In this document: piece after piece, positions 1 through 42,900 of the stretch
How positions within the stretch are numbered: the stretch's first letter is position 1
Layout: each line of letters opens with the position of its first letter
Assembly: GCA_963920705.1 (NCBI GenBank)
Contig: OY987233.1
Coordinates: 7,244,001-7,308,000 of the forward strand
DNA length: 64,000 nucleotides
Reading direction: 5' to 3'
DNA from: Odiellus spinosus
Taxonomy: Eukaryota; Arthropoda; Arachnida; Opiliones; Phalangiidae
Notes under the pieces: generated by a model
Database searches by the model: none
What the model saw: only the letters and a program-made list of their open reading frames with translations
Told to the model about the DNA's origin: nothing
Translations under genes and position numbers: made by a program

Positions 1-270
1 GCATTTAATAACCCTCGGCTCGTGTTATTCTCCTCATTATCTTTGCACATCATTTCTTGAAGGAAGTATTAACTTTAACAGAACATTATCTGTTAAAAGT
101 GCGCCACGACTTGTTTCCTAACGTAATTTGTGTTTTAGAGAACGTTTGTTAAACGTAGTGACAGTATCCCAATTGACATATAATAAATATATAATATATT
201 TTATATAATATTCTTTCACATTTGCTATACAGTAATACTAAGGCCTCAAACGAAATTTTAGCAGCCATAA
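1..270. other. AT-rich spacer
   Basis: No coding potential or repeat recognised. It ends at the terminal repeat of the element beginning at 271. Confidence 0.6.
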
Positions 271-558
271 TATCAAGGAGGATCAGAGAAGGAGAGGAAA
301 TGTGGGGACGGCGCGGTTCCTACTGCGTCGGCCTAAACTCCCACTCTGGGAGAACGGGGGTAGAGACGTTTCGTGGTAAAATGTTGTCGCGTGGGTAAAA
401 CGAATCCTTTATGAGACGCGCTAGCTAGCGACCACGTGACAACAGTTTACCTCGAGAATTTCCTATCCCCCTTTCCACCCGAGTGGGAGGTTGGCTCTTC
501 TCTCTCTAACTCAACGCAGCCCCACATTTCCTCTCCTTCTCTGATCCTCCTTGATAAT
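271..558. mobile_element. TIR element with about 38-bp terminal inverted repeats
   Basis: Begins TATCAAGGAGGATCAGAGAA and ends with its reverse complement. The match continues through GGAGAGGAAATGTGGGG on both sides. Interior (about 200 bp) is GC-richer than the flanks and has a second weak inverted match (CCCACTC.. / GAGTGGG). Non-autonomous, no ORF. Target duplication may be TA. Confidence 0.8.
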
Positions 559-758
559 ATTATGAGGTAGCAGGGGCAGCGGTACCCAAGAACCCGCAAG
601 CCAAGGCTTAAAAGCATTTCCTTTTATCTTAATTATGCAATATTTAATATCGTTTCGTTTCATGTATTTAAAATGGCATTGTTAAAAAATTTAAATATGA
701 ACTACCTTGAAATGATTATCGTCTTGTTGATTATCCTCGGAAATAAAAGAGAAATTGC

Positions 759-899
759 GTTGCGATCATGCAACCATGCCATGATAAAACGCGACTCGAA
801 GTTGTAGTGAAAGAAGGAGGCCAGGCTGAACGCCTGGCCTCCTTCTTTCACTACAACTTCGAGTCGCGTTTTATCATGGCATGGTTGCATGATCGCAAC
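759..899. repeat. Perfect hairpin, 68-bp arms, 5-nt loop
   Basis: Arms 759-826 and 832-899 are exact reverse complements around the loop TGAAC. Begins GTTGCGATCATGCAACCATG. Balanced base composition unlike the AT-rich flanks. The small ORF on the minus strand here only reads the palindrome. Confidence 0.95.
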
Positions 900-2321
900 T
901 GGATTTTCCTATGATTTATTAAATAGAAAGAAATATTAATAATTTTTAAATGGAAGAAATAGATTAATGGAATATTACTTTATATATCTGTATATACATA
1001 TTAATTAACTATTTTAACCCTAAGTTCCTAACCATTTGAATACTGCCAGAAAGAAAATAATTTTTTTTTCATGCGGTCGATGTTTTTCAAACCGGAAATA
1101 GATTTCAAACTTGCAAATAGGGGATTAGGGGTACCGCTCCGAAAGAAATATACAGAGCTCCCAAAAAATAACTTTAAAAGGGCTTGAGTATTACCCAGGT
1201 TATTTTGCGCTTTTTTGGCTATCCTGACTGCTCCCGGAGGACTTAAAATACAATGCGTTAAAGGCTTTTGGAGTGATCCGGGAGCAGCCCAAAGAAGAAC
1301 GCTATTAGTGGCCATTCATTTACCATTTGGTGCTGAGCAGCCCTGTTAAAAAAGGGTGTACTTCTTTAGTGCAACCAATAAACCTATCTGTATTATTTAT
1401 AAAACGGATTTGCAATAAGAGTTGCAAGGTTCCAGTCAACCCTAGCTCATTTAAAATCACAATGGAACAAAAAAAAGTATCCTTAAAATTTCGGAGCACT
1501 CAGCATAGGCTAGGTAAGCCGGAGTGGATTCCAAAGGAGTCTGGGACGGATACCGTCTTTGCTCTTGAAGCAACCTTCATGGCTCCCCGAAACATTTGCT
1601 CTATTTAACAAGTCTGAAGTGAAAATGATTGGGTTTGAATCGTTTATTCCGAAATATAATTGTGCTAAATTTACACCTAAGCTTCAATCATTTTTTTGAA
1701 CGTTCCAGCCATGGAGCAATAAAACCGGGAGATGAAGGTTTTTGAACGCCGCCATAATTTAGCGGAAATGTGTTTTGTCAACCAGCGGGAAATTTAAAGA
1801 TGGGTAAAAGGAACTGCGGAATAACCGATTTTATAGTCGTTTTTGAGCTAGGGGTAGTAGCATAACATCTCAGAGGCAGTGAACCACTAGCCGTGACATG
1901 TTGGGCCAGTCCTTCGTGGCAGAAATCTGTGCTCAGGAAGACGCTTAGTCACAATTTCTTGACTAGCCTCGTACTACTTACATTATAATTTACGTGAAAT
2001 GCATATAATTATTTGTATAATGTTGGTTCGGTGTTAAAGGGCTGCTGTTGATAAATGGCGGCATAATTTCATAAACTATTTGTCAAAAACAATACATTTT
2101 CTTCATTAGTTATGATACAGAGAAAAGTCTTCCTTTAATCATTTATATCAAACTTGAGGAATCTTATATGACCGAGTCAGCTCGCCATCAATCTCTCAGT
2201 GGATGTCCTATTTTTACCAAACAGACCATAAAAAAATTCATCATTTTAGTTGCATAAAAATTCTGTAAATTTTATCACTGGCTCAGTCAAAGGGACCATC
2301 TTAGTTTGTAAAGCGCTTTAA
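900..2321. other. Intergenic, no recognised feature
   Basis: Two short ORFs (1315-1028 minus, 1327-1608 plus) show no family similarity or splice support. Composition around 1080-1600 is less AT-rich than its flanks and could be an old decayed repeat, but none was identified. Confidence 0.5.
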
Positions 2322-2455
2322 AGGGAGTAAAAACGCTCACGACATATTGTTGTTTTCTTACATAACTTGCGCAGATTTTAAAGAATTTTTGTTACACCTT
2401 GTAGCAGAAATGTCAAGTTGTACCTTCCACCTCCGACCAGAGCTTTATACTCCCT
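2322..2455. mobile_element. Short TTAA-flanked MITE (family F)
   Basis: Ends AGGGAGTAAAAACGCTC and GAGCTTTATACTCCCT are inverted repeats, flanked on both sides by TTAA (2318-2321 and 2456-2459). 134 bp. TTAA duplication is typical of piggyBac-type transposition. Confidence 0.7.
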
Positions 2456-2459
2456 TTAA

Positions 2460-5400
2460 AGTCGCCGTTTTTTACAACACATACTGGAGTGTCTGGTTCA
2501 CTCCGCTTGATTACCAGGTGATTTGTCCTTGCAGTTGTTAGAGGCCACTGTTCCATCACAGATCACAACCACTATGATTTTGATATAGTAAAAGTCAAAA
2601 TGATAATGAACAGTTACCTATAAAGGGTTTTCCTGGGACACCATTGATTTTTCCAATCACAAGGTTCAAGGTTCTTGCAGAAGTATACATGAAAGAACAG
2701 AATATAATTTTTTTTTTTATATCTGGAGTAGTTTTATTTTAAATTAGACTATTTACAAAAGTTACTTGTGCATATACACATAGGTTGTTTGCTGTTCACA
2801 ATTTCTCTATAAGATTCCATTTTTTCCCTTACAAGCTAATTAAGAATAAGATTATTTTTTCTCTACTTTTATAAACACAGAACTTTATACCAACAATATT
2901 TTTATCGCTCGAGTGAGTGAGGCTCACTGCGTGGCTCGAGTGTACAATTTATCGTCTGTATATAATTAAATCTTGCCATTTTTTATTAATTAAATTGTAA
3001 TAGAATTCAATCATTATATCCATAGAAACTAAAAATGAATTTCTTTACGAAGCCTTCGTTTATATTTCAATTCAATTAAAAAAACTATCGAAACTTTCGA
3101 GATGGGTTTTAAAAACAAAGCGTATTTATAATTAAAAAAAAATAAATTTAGTTGGTATTGCAAAATTTAACCCTAAGAGCTCATAAAATTTTAAATTTTT
3201 TTTTTTTTTTCTAAAGTATCGATGTTTCATAGAAAACACGCCAAAATATTTGGTTTATTATTTATTATAAAATGTAGTTTTTCATTTTTTTTTCTTCAAA
3301 AAATGCAAGGTATAAATTAGCTATATCTGTTTTCTCATGAGCAATTTTTATTTTATAGTTAACTTAATTAAAAAGCGCGGTTATTTTCATTTTAAAAATG
3401 ATAGTGAATTGCGATAATAAGTTGATATTTTTCATCTAGAAAGTCAATTTGAGACCTAAAATCAACTTTTAAGAGTATTAATTTATTAATCTTAATCGTA
3501 ATCCTAAAAGTATCGCCACCTTATTTCCAGCGCGAGATCTATCTGTATAGTTTGGTTTTAAAGGAGGATGAAGAAAAGTGATTTTTTTTTATCGATTCTA
3601 CTATTAAAAATAAGACTTGTTCGAGTATTAAAACATAAGGGGAATGCACTTGTCTGAATTGTGCAAACCAAATCTCAAGAAAGATTCAGATTTGGGCTAA
3701 TTCAATTAAAAGAAGAACCTCACACTAATTAAAAGACTCCCCTGTACCTTAAACTTCAAAAATATCGCCCGTGACACGCGCTTACTTACGCACGCGATTG
3801 TGCGCGTGAAATAATCAAGGATTTAGCGCGATTCAAAGAGTGACATGCGGCAGATTTAGGCATAAAAAAGTTTAACATCCAATAAATCTTTGGTTTTATA
3901 ATATATCCGCGACATTGGCTGTTATACGCGGTTCAAAGAGCATGCTGCAACGCATGTCTTTGGGATTTTACTACGCCAAAGGTACAGTGGCGTCTTTTGT
4001 TTAGTGGGAGGTTCTCCTGAGGTTTCCAATTTTTTGTACAAGTACACATACTTCCTGAATGTTTTACTACACAAACACGTATTATTTTTAGAATTAGAAT
4101 CAATAAAAGTATCACAGACTTTTTACCCTCTCTTTAAAGACGCATACAATGCAATTTAGGGTAAAAATCGTTTGCACAATGAATATTTTGCAACCGATAA
4201 TTAACTCTCATTGTTTCTATATAAATTGATTTGGTCTTATCTAAGGGCAACCAAGATAAAATATCAAAAAATTTCAAAATTCACTAACGTTTTAATCGTA
4301 TGGCTTGGGATATAGACCATGCAATTACGGATGGACCTACTGAATGTTAGACTTTAAGGTTATCTCCCATATACACTACCAACCTATACGTATATTATAA
4401 TAATTAAGCACGCCCCTCTCCTAAAAAAAACAACATTAATAGCTTTTTTCCCTTCATAGCCGGATTTCATTCATTTAACAAAAGAGTGTAATTTTTTTTT
4501 TTTTTAAACAAAATTGAAACGTTTTTACACATAATTATGATTTGAATTTTATACAGTGTTAAAAAGAATTAATTTTTGTTTTCATAATTCTGACGCAAAG
4601 CAACTATCGTCTAAGGTTAATTAACTTTACACTCGGTACGTTTATGGTTAAGGTTTTTTAGTTCGCGTAAGTATTAGAAAATTTATATCCACTACCAGAT
4701 AAAAGCAATGGTCGTCAATAAGGTAAGCTAGCAATTCAATACAGATTATAGAAATTAAACAGATAAAGGTACATATTTTTTTTAATTTGATATCTTAGCT
4801 AGACCCTATGTTATTGCGTTGGTAAATGAGACAAGGTAAAAATTATTTATTTCCAACTGCTTAAACCCTGTTTTGTAAAATTATTAATTTTGACTCTGAA
4901 CACCTGTTTCAAACTGTTAGAATCAGGGATAGAAATAAGAGCAGGACAATCAGACATTCTTCGTTAATTTTTATGTTTTCTTCATTTTGCGATACCTCCA
5001 TTTTTCGACATTTGCCCAATAAGAAAATATTACTATTTCCGTACGTGATTAGAATGACTTTTGTTGTCTGCTTTGACCAATGCTTAGTATTTGATACCAT
5101 AACAGCCTTATTAAAAAAAACTTTACACGGTATATTGCAATGCAATCCTGAACAGTTCGAGACTGACGGAAAATGCTCACCTATATTCATGGCAAATATG
5201 AGCTAGGTAGCTTATTCTATCTGGTAGTGTGTATAAATCCTGTAGACAAATCCCGCCCCCAAAATGGCAGCCATTTTATTTTTTTAATTATAATTTACGA
5301 AGGTTTTGATACTATTTCAACATTACTGAAATAAAATCTCTATTCGAATTTAGCAACAAATCGGCCAGCCTATTAATGATATACGTAAAACAATTGCGTA

Positions 5401-6714
5401 TAATTTGACAGTCCCGTCAAAACTACCTCTATATCAGGTAACTTTCTAAAATGAAATCGGAGGGAGGGAATCTTCAAAAAAAAAAACAAAGCAATATTTT
5501 GTTACGTAAAATATTGGGAAGTTCGACATTTTGTTTTTTTACAATACCAACTAATCATGTTCCTTTGATCATAAAAATGAATGCCGCCCACTTTTAAGCG
5601 CTATAGTTTTATATATATTTTTTTAAACCTGCGGTAGCTTTCTGGAGCATTTTTATCAGTTATTAAGCTTCTTTATTTTACACTACATCTTGGAAGGTAT
5701 ATTTAATTTATCCATTCCTTTATTGGTGTACATAGCGCGTGTCGCGTGATTTATTTCAGCCTAGAGCTAGTTCTATAAAATTTCCTGGTTTAACTTACAG
5801 TTAAGCTTTATCTATAATCCTAATTTTAATCAGTTTTTATAGAATTTTTTTTACCAATCCGTAATAATGTAGGAAGAAAAATATTTTTCTCCGAAGGTAA
5901 GTTTTGTAGATTTTCAAAATCAATAATAACGTAAATTTGGTTGTTTTTTTAAATACTTGGATTGGTAAGCTGGGGTCTTAATGAAAATGATATACATTAT
6001 AGTTTCGTTTCTTAAGAACCTACCTAAGTACAAATTCTTATAATTTTTCATCGTATCATGAAATAGAGGGGAAAAAACAAATTTGAGTAATATTTGGAGA
6101 GTATTGTTTTAGTTTCTTCATAGAGTAATGAAAAACATTCCATTAAAGTTTTTAAATGTTTGTATATTTTGTAATTTTCAAAACTTCAAATCAACTGGAT
6201 TTAAAATAAATTAAGATTTAAAAAACCAAAATTAATTTAATTTTTAAATATAGAATTTTATTTATTTTTCTAGGTTTTTTTGGATGGTGTATTGAGAATT
6301 AAAAAGGCTTTTAAGGTAACTAGATTTAGCGAATGCTTCGTGAAATAACCTTATTTTAAATAAGATCAAATAATGCAAGAGTTATTCGTTTAAGAACTTT
6401 ACTACTGATGTTTTCAAACTAAACTATCAGAAATTACCTTAGTTCTTAGCGAGTTTTCTACACTACAGATGGCCTATAGTCTCTTGTAACCTTGGATTTT
6501 AACAGACTAAATACTAGAATGGTATTTTTGATATTACGTGAACATTAACTGAGCAAGTTTTATCAACTTTCGCTTATCTCATTGAAAATTCTTTAATAAT
6601 AAAATGCTGCTAGATTTGAAACGTGACTATTTAGTGGTAAATTGTGTTAAAATATAAAACTAGGTGTTCTAAATTTAACATGCAATATTTGCACTATTAT
6701 TCTTCTTTTTTCAG
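2460..6714. other. Long AT-rich intergenic stretch
   Basis: No gene recognised. Around 3545-4020 there is sequence also seen at 39420-39700, 51190-51300 and 56310-56420 (words such as ACGCCAAAGGTACAGTGG, GGAGGTTCTCCT), so old copies of an interspersed repeat are present. The rest is low-complexity AT DNA with T and A tracts. Confidence 0.5.
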
Positions 6715-7310
6715 GGTTTAGAAAACAGTAGCAATACTTTTCCACAAGCTGTACGAACTATAATTTAATCTCTTCCCTTAGATATTTATCAACATTTATC
6801 CATAGCCTTGAGTTACATAAAAGCAGCTTGCACGCACAACTAGTCCTCTAATTTATTTTTGTGTTTGCTATTCAGAAAACTGACGTGTTTGCGGGTTACA
6901 ATATTCTCCCAAACATAACTGTGTCTCTTCTCAGAGAAATTTTTCAACTTTAATCCGACTTGAGTTACTTTCCCTCATATTTTTACGTTTCGCTTTTTAG
7001 AAAACTGGTCTATTTACGCGTCACAATACTGTTTCACAAGCTGATCACACTATAATTCAACCTCTTACACGATATTTCGTCAAAGTGGCATGCATGTGTA
7101 GAACTATTCTTGTGTTCGCAATATTATTCCAATAGCTTTACGTACTATAATTTAAACTCTTCCAAGAGATATTCGTCGACATAAAAGCCACGCGCATGTG
7201 CAACTTTTCCTCTATTTTTATTTGTGATAAATGAAACGCGTCTATTATTCCACAGGCTGTACGCACATACTAGAATTTAGTCTTTTACAAGATTGCCAGA
7301 GACTAGAAGA
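6715..7310. repeat. Degenerate tandem repeat, about four units
   Basis: Recurring blocks: 'ccacaagctgtacg.actataattt', 'ctcttcc..agatattcgtc', 'cataaaagc...gcatgtgcaac', 'ctattttt.tttgtg' and 'gaaaact...gcg.cacaatatt'. Spacing is roughly 130-190 bp with considerable divergence, so the array is old. Confidence 0.55.
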
Positions 7311-9233
7311 AATCTCAAACTAATTTAAATCATAGTTCTATTAAAATTTAGATAAAAATCTCAACCTAAAACCATCATCACCATTAAAAACCGTAATTTT
7401 AATTCCACAATTCCATCCAATAAAATATACGTACTAAACAGATAGGGATGGGAGATCAAAATAAGCATCAACTTTTGAGATAAATTAATGTAATTGGGGT
7501 TTAAATTGTTTTCCCAGATTATAGTTTGTGTTTTTTTTATACGTTATTTTATAAACTCCACCAGATAGCTACAGCAGGGACTTGGAATGAAAAACCGCAA
7601 CAAAAATGGACAGGTTTTTATATATCAATAATTATATCGTATTATCTTCAATTATTTCATTTCAAATCAATGAAAAAGAAAGACAATTAATTTCCCATAA
7701 ATGAAAACCACTGATCCTAAAAACTACCCAAAAATTGTATTACTTTTCTTTTTTTTTTTTTTTTTTTTCAATCGTCAGAAAAATACAACGCGAAAAGCCG
7801 TATTTTTTTTAGTTTATAATAATTTAAACCTATAACGTAGTGAAGATTCAGTCTGTGTATTTTCCCCCGGGTTTCTAAGGGTCATTTATCACTACATTTC
7901 TTCATTTGTTTGTATACTTTTTACACTTTTATATGAATTCCGCAAAAAATTCTCCCGGGGAAAACCGCGAGTGTCCTCATAATTGTATTGTATTTTTTTT
8001 TTTTTTGTAAACCTGAATAACTTTTATATAGAATGATTAAATTTACAACTTTGCAAATCTGGTTCTTTTTTAGAAGTTCCTAAAAGGCGCCCACAAAATT
8101 TTTCATTTTTACCTATTTGGTTTTTTTTTTATCTCCAAAATTTTAATCATTATTTTGGGTTAAAAAAAAATGTCATCCAATTTGTAAGTCCACTCAGGTA
8201 TTTATAGTTTTTTTTTATTTTTTAGTCTACTATCTACTCAAAAAAAAATTGCTACTTCCAAAAAAAAAAAAAAAAGTTCTAAATGTAATAAAAAACGAAG
8301 CAACTCCTAAAGTGTCGCAAAGCAAACACACCTGTACATTGACAGATTAAGTCGGAAACTGTATATATAGTACACATTACCGGTAACGTCACCACGTACG
8401 AGAGTGGGTAGGGATTTGTTTGTATTCTTCATTTTTTTTATCATCCGCGATCAAAAACATCGGGATAATTTTTACCAATGTTTTATTTTTTGTCGTATAA
8501 TGTTTATTAATAATAATAATTGTTTTATTTTTAATAGTTGGGTTTTAACGTTTGAGTGTTTCATTTAAACTTTCAGAATCGGCACGTCTCGGCAGAATTT
8601 TAGTTTTGGTTCCTTCGCAAAACGAAATAAAAAAAGAAAGAGGAATAAGAGAGAAATATATCGGGGATTGTTTGTTTGAATTTCATGACGAAGATTGTTT
8701 TAAATTTGGTTTCCACAAATATAAATTTATCGTAAGAAGTAAAAAGATTGAAACGGTGAAATAGGGGGATAGATTTCAAGGTATTTATAATATAACTGAT
8801 TGTTTGGTTTCAATTTCATCATCATATTTTTGTAATTTTAAACTACGATAGATAGAGATTATAAGACGTAAGGATTTATTAAGGAAGGGTTTTGGAAATA
8901 TCGTTTTGGAAGGAAATAGGGTGGTGAGGGCTGGCGAATAAGTATTGATGTATCATCAATTGTTCCTTTATCGAAATACACACACATTTATGATAACTTT
9001 CAATCATTTTTAATTAAAGCATCATAAACGTTTTTTTATTTTTAATTTTTTCTGCCGAGAATTTTTTAATTTAAATTTCAGTTTAACAGGGGGAGGTTAA
9101 TTTTTTTTATATATATTTATGGATTTTTATTTTTTGTTTCCCCCCGTTTCAGTATATATTTTTTCGCGTTTTACTCTTGCGTGTGTATGTGTGTGAAATC
9201 TTAAAGGTCGTCAACCTCCACCAGGTCTGGTAG
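7311..9233. other. Downstream flank of MARK, AT- and T-rich
   Basis: Contains T/A tracts (for example 7749-7768 and 8259-8274) and a run of TAA triplets near 8507-8520. Part of it, nearest 9233, should be the MARK 3' UTR, but AT-richness makes polyadenylation signals indistinguishable. A 70-codon plus-strand ORF at 8552-8764 has no recognised family and no splice support. Confidence 0.5.
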
Positions 9234-38764
<29,531 letters not shown>

Positions 38765-39871
38765 AGAAGTCAAATCCAAATTAATCCCCCTAATGATTAA
38801 CGGATATGGAACCTACAAAGATATAAAGAATATGATTTTGTCTTTAGTTTTAGTTAGTATATTATTTTAATTTGAATTCCTATTTTGATTCTTACACATC
38901 GTGAATATTTGTATATTAACAAATTGCTAGGTTGTCAAATATTTTCACCAAGAAGAAACTTATTTCTAACCAATTGCGAAAATGAAGAAAAGTACAAATA
39001 AGGAATCATTTACCATGTTAATCAATACTTAGACGTGAAAATTTACAATCCTGAGCTAACTTGATAATGAATCATCGTCATAAAGAGGCTAGAGAAAATT
39101 CCAACCATAATTTCCCAGCTTTGCATTCATTGCAGCAGGTTTGTCCGTTTCTTGATGAGCCAAGAACTGAACCGAACCAAGGTCAACAAACAGACAATTT
39201 AAAGGGCGGGTGAAGAGGAAATGGAGTTTTGAGAGTTTTACAGAATAGCTACTGCAGCTAAGGCTTAAAGGGACACTTAGCAAACGGGCATATGCCGCTG
39301 AGAACTAACTTGCGCCCTCACTCGCAGCTTCACCACTAGCTGCCCTCGCAAACTATATAATCACACTATTGCAGTAGCTATACTGAAATATGTTCACATG
39401 TTCACATTTTATTTTTATTGATTCTGCATATTGGTTTGCATGGAAACATTCAGTATCTCTGAATTGTACCAAAAATTGGAAACCTCAAATTGGCATTCAA
39501 TTAAAAGGAGCACCTCCAACTAATCGAAAGACGCACTATCTTTGGCCTAGTAAAATACCCCGCGACATGAGCTGTGGCACACTATTTGAATAGCACTTAA
39601 TTTTCACACGCAGATTTTTGCGGACAAAAGCGCGAGTAGCAGATATTTTACGAAGCCAAAGGTACAGTGGAGTCTTGATTAGTCGGTTCTTTTAGTTCAA
39701 TGTTAAATTCTGAATCTACATCATGTGCATTTGGTTTGAATTACTGCAGCGACTTTTTTCATACAAGGAGTTCACTGACAAAAATCGAATACTTAATAGC
39801 TTTGGACCAACTTAAGCTTGTCATCAGGTGACCAGCATCATTTAGTGGACTTGCATTATAGATAAAATCAA

Positions 39872-40143
39872 TAAAGGGAGAATGTAAACTAGAAATAAAT
39901 TTAAAATTTACCCAGAAAAAAGGCTTAACTGGATTCATGGACATCCTGAATTTCTTTGCATTGAATGGTCACGGGCCAATGAAAAAGTTAAGCCGAGATC
40001 TTTATGAGACTTCCAATTACATTTCATTAGTCGCTGACCCATCAATGCGAAGAAATTAAGGATCTCCATGAATCCAAAGTATGTTTTCTGGGTCAGAATT
40101 AAATTTATTTCTGGCATCGTTTAATGTTTAATGCATTCTCCCG
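39872..40143. mobile_element. Family B foldback MITE, copy 4 (short form)
   Basis: Starts AAAGGGAGAATGTAAACTAG and ends AATGCATTCTCCCGG. Lacks the outer part of each arm, so is about 270 bp. Confidence 0.75.
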
Positions 40144-40430
40144 GTAATTGGGCTTCTTTAACTGTCATAATAATATGATGGCCAGGGACAATTTGAACAA
40201 TATTAGAGTTAAAACTTTGAAAAGATCCAGCATATTTAGTGCACTACGATGCTAATGTAACTAAATGTCATAATATTTGTATTGTTATTTAAAAATCAGG
40301 CCAAACTGTAGCAAAGTTTTCCAAGATTTTGTTGGGGAAATGATAGTTAACATTTAAGACATTATTTTTTGCCAAAACGAGTAGGGTTTGGTTATGTTAG
40401 CTAGAGCTAGGTTAGTTAAAGAAGGCATCC

Positions 40431-40614
40431 GTTACCAAAAAAAAAGTCTTAAGAGGTCTTGGGGAAGTCTTTCGTGTGTCTTATGTAGTCTTAAGAGGGC
40501 TTGGGGAAGTCTTTAACCCTTCCCCAAGACTTCTTGACATTATGAAAGACTTTCCAAGACATTTGTAGTGTTCTTGAGGACCTCTCCAGATCAGACTATC
40601 TTTTTCGGTAAGGG
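40431..40614. mobile_element. Family A MITE, copy 8
   Basis: Left GTTACCAAAAAAAAAGTCTT; right CAGATCAGACTATCTTTTTC then GGTAAGGG. Directly abuts a family C element at 40615. Confidence 0.85.
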
Positions 40615-41003
40615 ATGCAACCTGACTCGATTTGGGTCTTGTCAAAGCTTATGAAATTTATTTCTAGAAATTGAAAAATTTGCGAGGCTCTTATTACATA
40701 CGCGTGACATTGGTTTGCATTTCAATACCTCCAATATTATATCAAAAGAAATCTGCTTACCAAATGAAGAAAATCTCAACCCAATTCGACCAAACAGACC
40801 AAAAGAAATAACCTGTATTCAACAAAAAATGGACTAAGGTCATTTCATTTGGTCTAATTCAGCTAGAATTTTATAATTTGGACAATTTTTAAACCAAATT
40901 AGTTGATTATTCTTCATTGGGTAAACTATTTCTTTCGTTATTCTAAATAGAGCATTGTAATGAGAAATAGAACCAAGGTCACGTGTATTTTTAAGTTGCA
41001 TTA
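40615..41003. mobile_element. Family C long-TIR element, copy 6
   Basis: Left ATGCAACCTGACTCGATTTG then GGTCTTGTCAAAGC; right arm mostly lost after GGTCACGTGTATTT. Truncated. Confidence 0.65.
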
Positions 41004-42384
41004 TAGGTTAGTTTTAATGTATGGATTGGTTTACAGTCATCGTTCCATTTTGTTCAGAAATTTAATTCTATAAACTGCATTAAGAAGTTCTTGAAGCAAT
41101 TAGTTAAAATCACTATATGTACAAAAGTTAACTGGCCATAAAATTGGTAAAGATACGCAAGCATGCTCATTAGATTGCTTTTATCAGTAGGTTTATGTAT
41201 GCCAATATAGAAGAAAATAGATAAAGACGCCATGGCTTCTAGTTTGCTGCCTCAAATTGTTCTAAAATTTAACTACAAGCATCACAATCTGATTACTTAT
41301 TAGATATAGAAGGCGTATAAATAATAGAACAACTCACAAATTGAGCAAAAAAAATCTCAAATTTGCTCATTTGTAACTCATGCTTTGTATATTTTGATTT
41401 GAGATGATAAATCAAACATTTTGCCCAATGGGAAACTCCCTATTTGCGTTGTGATATCACATGTTCACTAAGACAGGGATGATGTCTATTGTTTTTTATC
41501 TACATGGGAGTGGCGCCCTGGGGCTTTTTCTTTTTGCTCAGAAATCCAATTTTCTGGCTTTTATTATTAAACTTACGCAATGATCTAAGAACCGCTCAAG
41601 GCTATAGAATGACATTTTGTCCCTTCTAGGGTATCTAGTATGATATATTAAAGGCTGTGAATAACATGTTTTTCACCACAGTATATAAAGTTAAAGAACT
41701 AACTGTAGCTCGACTGAAATTGGAAAACTAAGAACATCGATAAAAACAATGGTGATCAAGATTTACAGTTTATAGATACATTTTTTTTAGAGAAAAAATC
41801 CTTACATATACTTAGAGAATAAAATGTTTGGAAGGTCACCAATAAGCTAGAAAATGGAATAGGAAGCCAAACGTTTCATAAACAAAGCTATTCGAGTTAA
41901 AACCAGACATCTCAGGCGTTAAAATTTGTTCCTTCAAACTAAGGCTTCAACCCCCATCCCCCTCTTTACTTATTTATATTCAAGGAGAGATTCTTTAAAT
42001 CTCTGCCCAAGCTTTCCACAATTTCTTGAATAAAGTCTAATCATCCTTTCACAGAAAAAAAAAAATTGAACCAAAATATAATTTAAGACGTTTGTTACCA
42101 AGCCCCAGGGAAACCCAGGAATTTTGGTTCCAAAACAGCGTGCATGTGCAATGTAATGCGAATGCAAAGCTAAAATTTAATATAAAAAACGTTTGTTCGT
42201 ATTCAAAATTAGAAGCCAATTTTGTGATCCCACCCTTATATGGATCGAAATGAAGTCAGTATGACTCTAATACGAATTTTTGTGTTAATCGGAAATGGTT
42301 TATGAAGTGTAAGGAAGGTTACAAAAAGATAGCCCAGGCAGGCCTTACGAGTGAAACAGTGAAGTTAGGCCTTGGTACTCTTAC

Positions 42385-42900
42385 CTCGAAATTCCAACAG
42401 GAGCGTGAAAAAACTGGGAATTGAGCATTTAGTGCCAAAAAACTATAACCTTATCATTTCAATAGCCTACGATATATATTAGGGGACTAGGGATTAGGGA
42501 AAAATGGGAACCGCGATTGACCGTTTTAACTGTGACCTAAAACTACCCCTACATATTAAAAAAAAAGAACCCGGTATTAAGAGTCTATAGTATCCACACC
42601 TGAACCGACAGTCCAGTAACTCCAGGTTGATCACTTGGCTTTTCCTCTTGACAGGCTGGGGGTTAATTGTCGCGATATTACAATACAATTTACGCGATAA
42701 ATTCTGTTCATTATACGCGGAAATAAAAAGGCCGCGCTAACTCGATCAAATACCTATTTCGTCCAATTTACGAACCAAAGCCCTTCGAATTATTAAATTT
42801 CCATCTTCAGCCGCTAGATACTCTCGCGAAACATCATGGCGGACAAGCCTATGGACGAAAATTCGTGAGCAGGGTAAGATATTTTGGGTAGCCCCAGAGC
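42385..42900 (-). promoter_or_regulatory. Candidate MARK 5' non-coding exon and promoter patch
   Basis: A strong minus-strand donor (TTTCGAG/GTAAGAGT) ends at 42385, upstream of the MARK acceptor at 38814-38813. The sequence above it (42650-42860) has more CpG than its surroundings, as animal promoters often do. Joining the upstream ATG frame to 38812 hits a stop within a few codons, so this would be 5' UTR with a short uORF. On the plus strand the same patch has an ATG at 42836 starting MADKPMDENS, followed by TTC/GTGAGC; a divergent transcript is possible. All inferred. Confidence 0.3.

Noticed and set aside
8552-8764. 70-codon plus ORF
   Set aside because: No recognised family, no splice or promoter context, and it overlaps the likely MARK 3' flank; kept only as a note.
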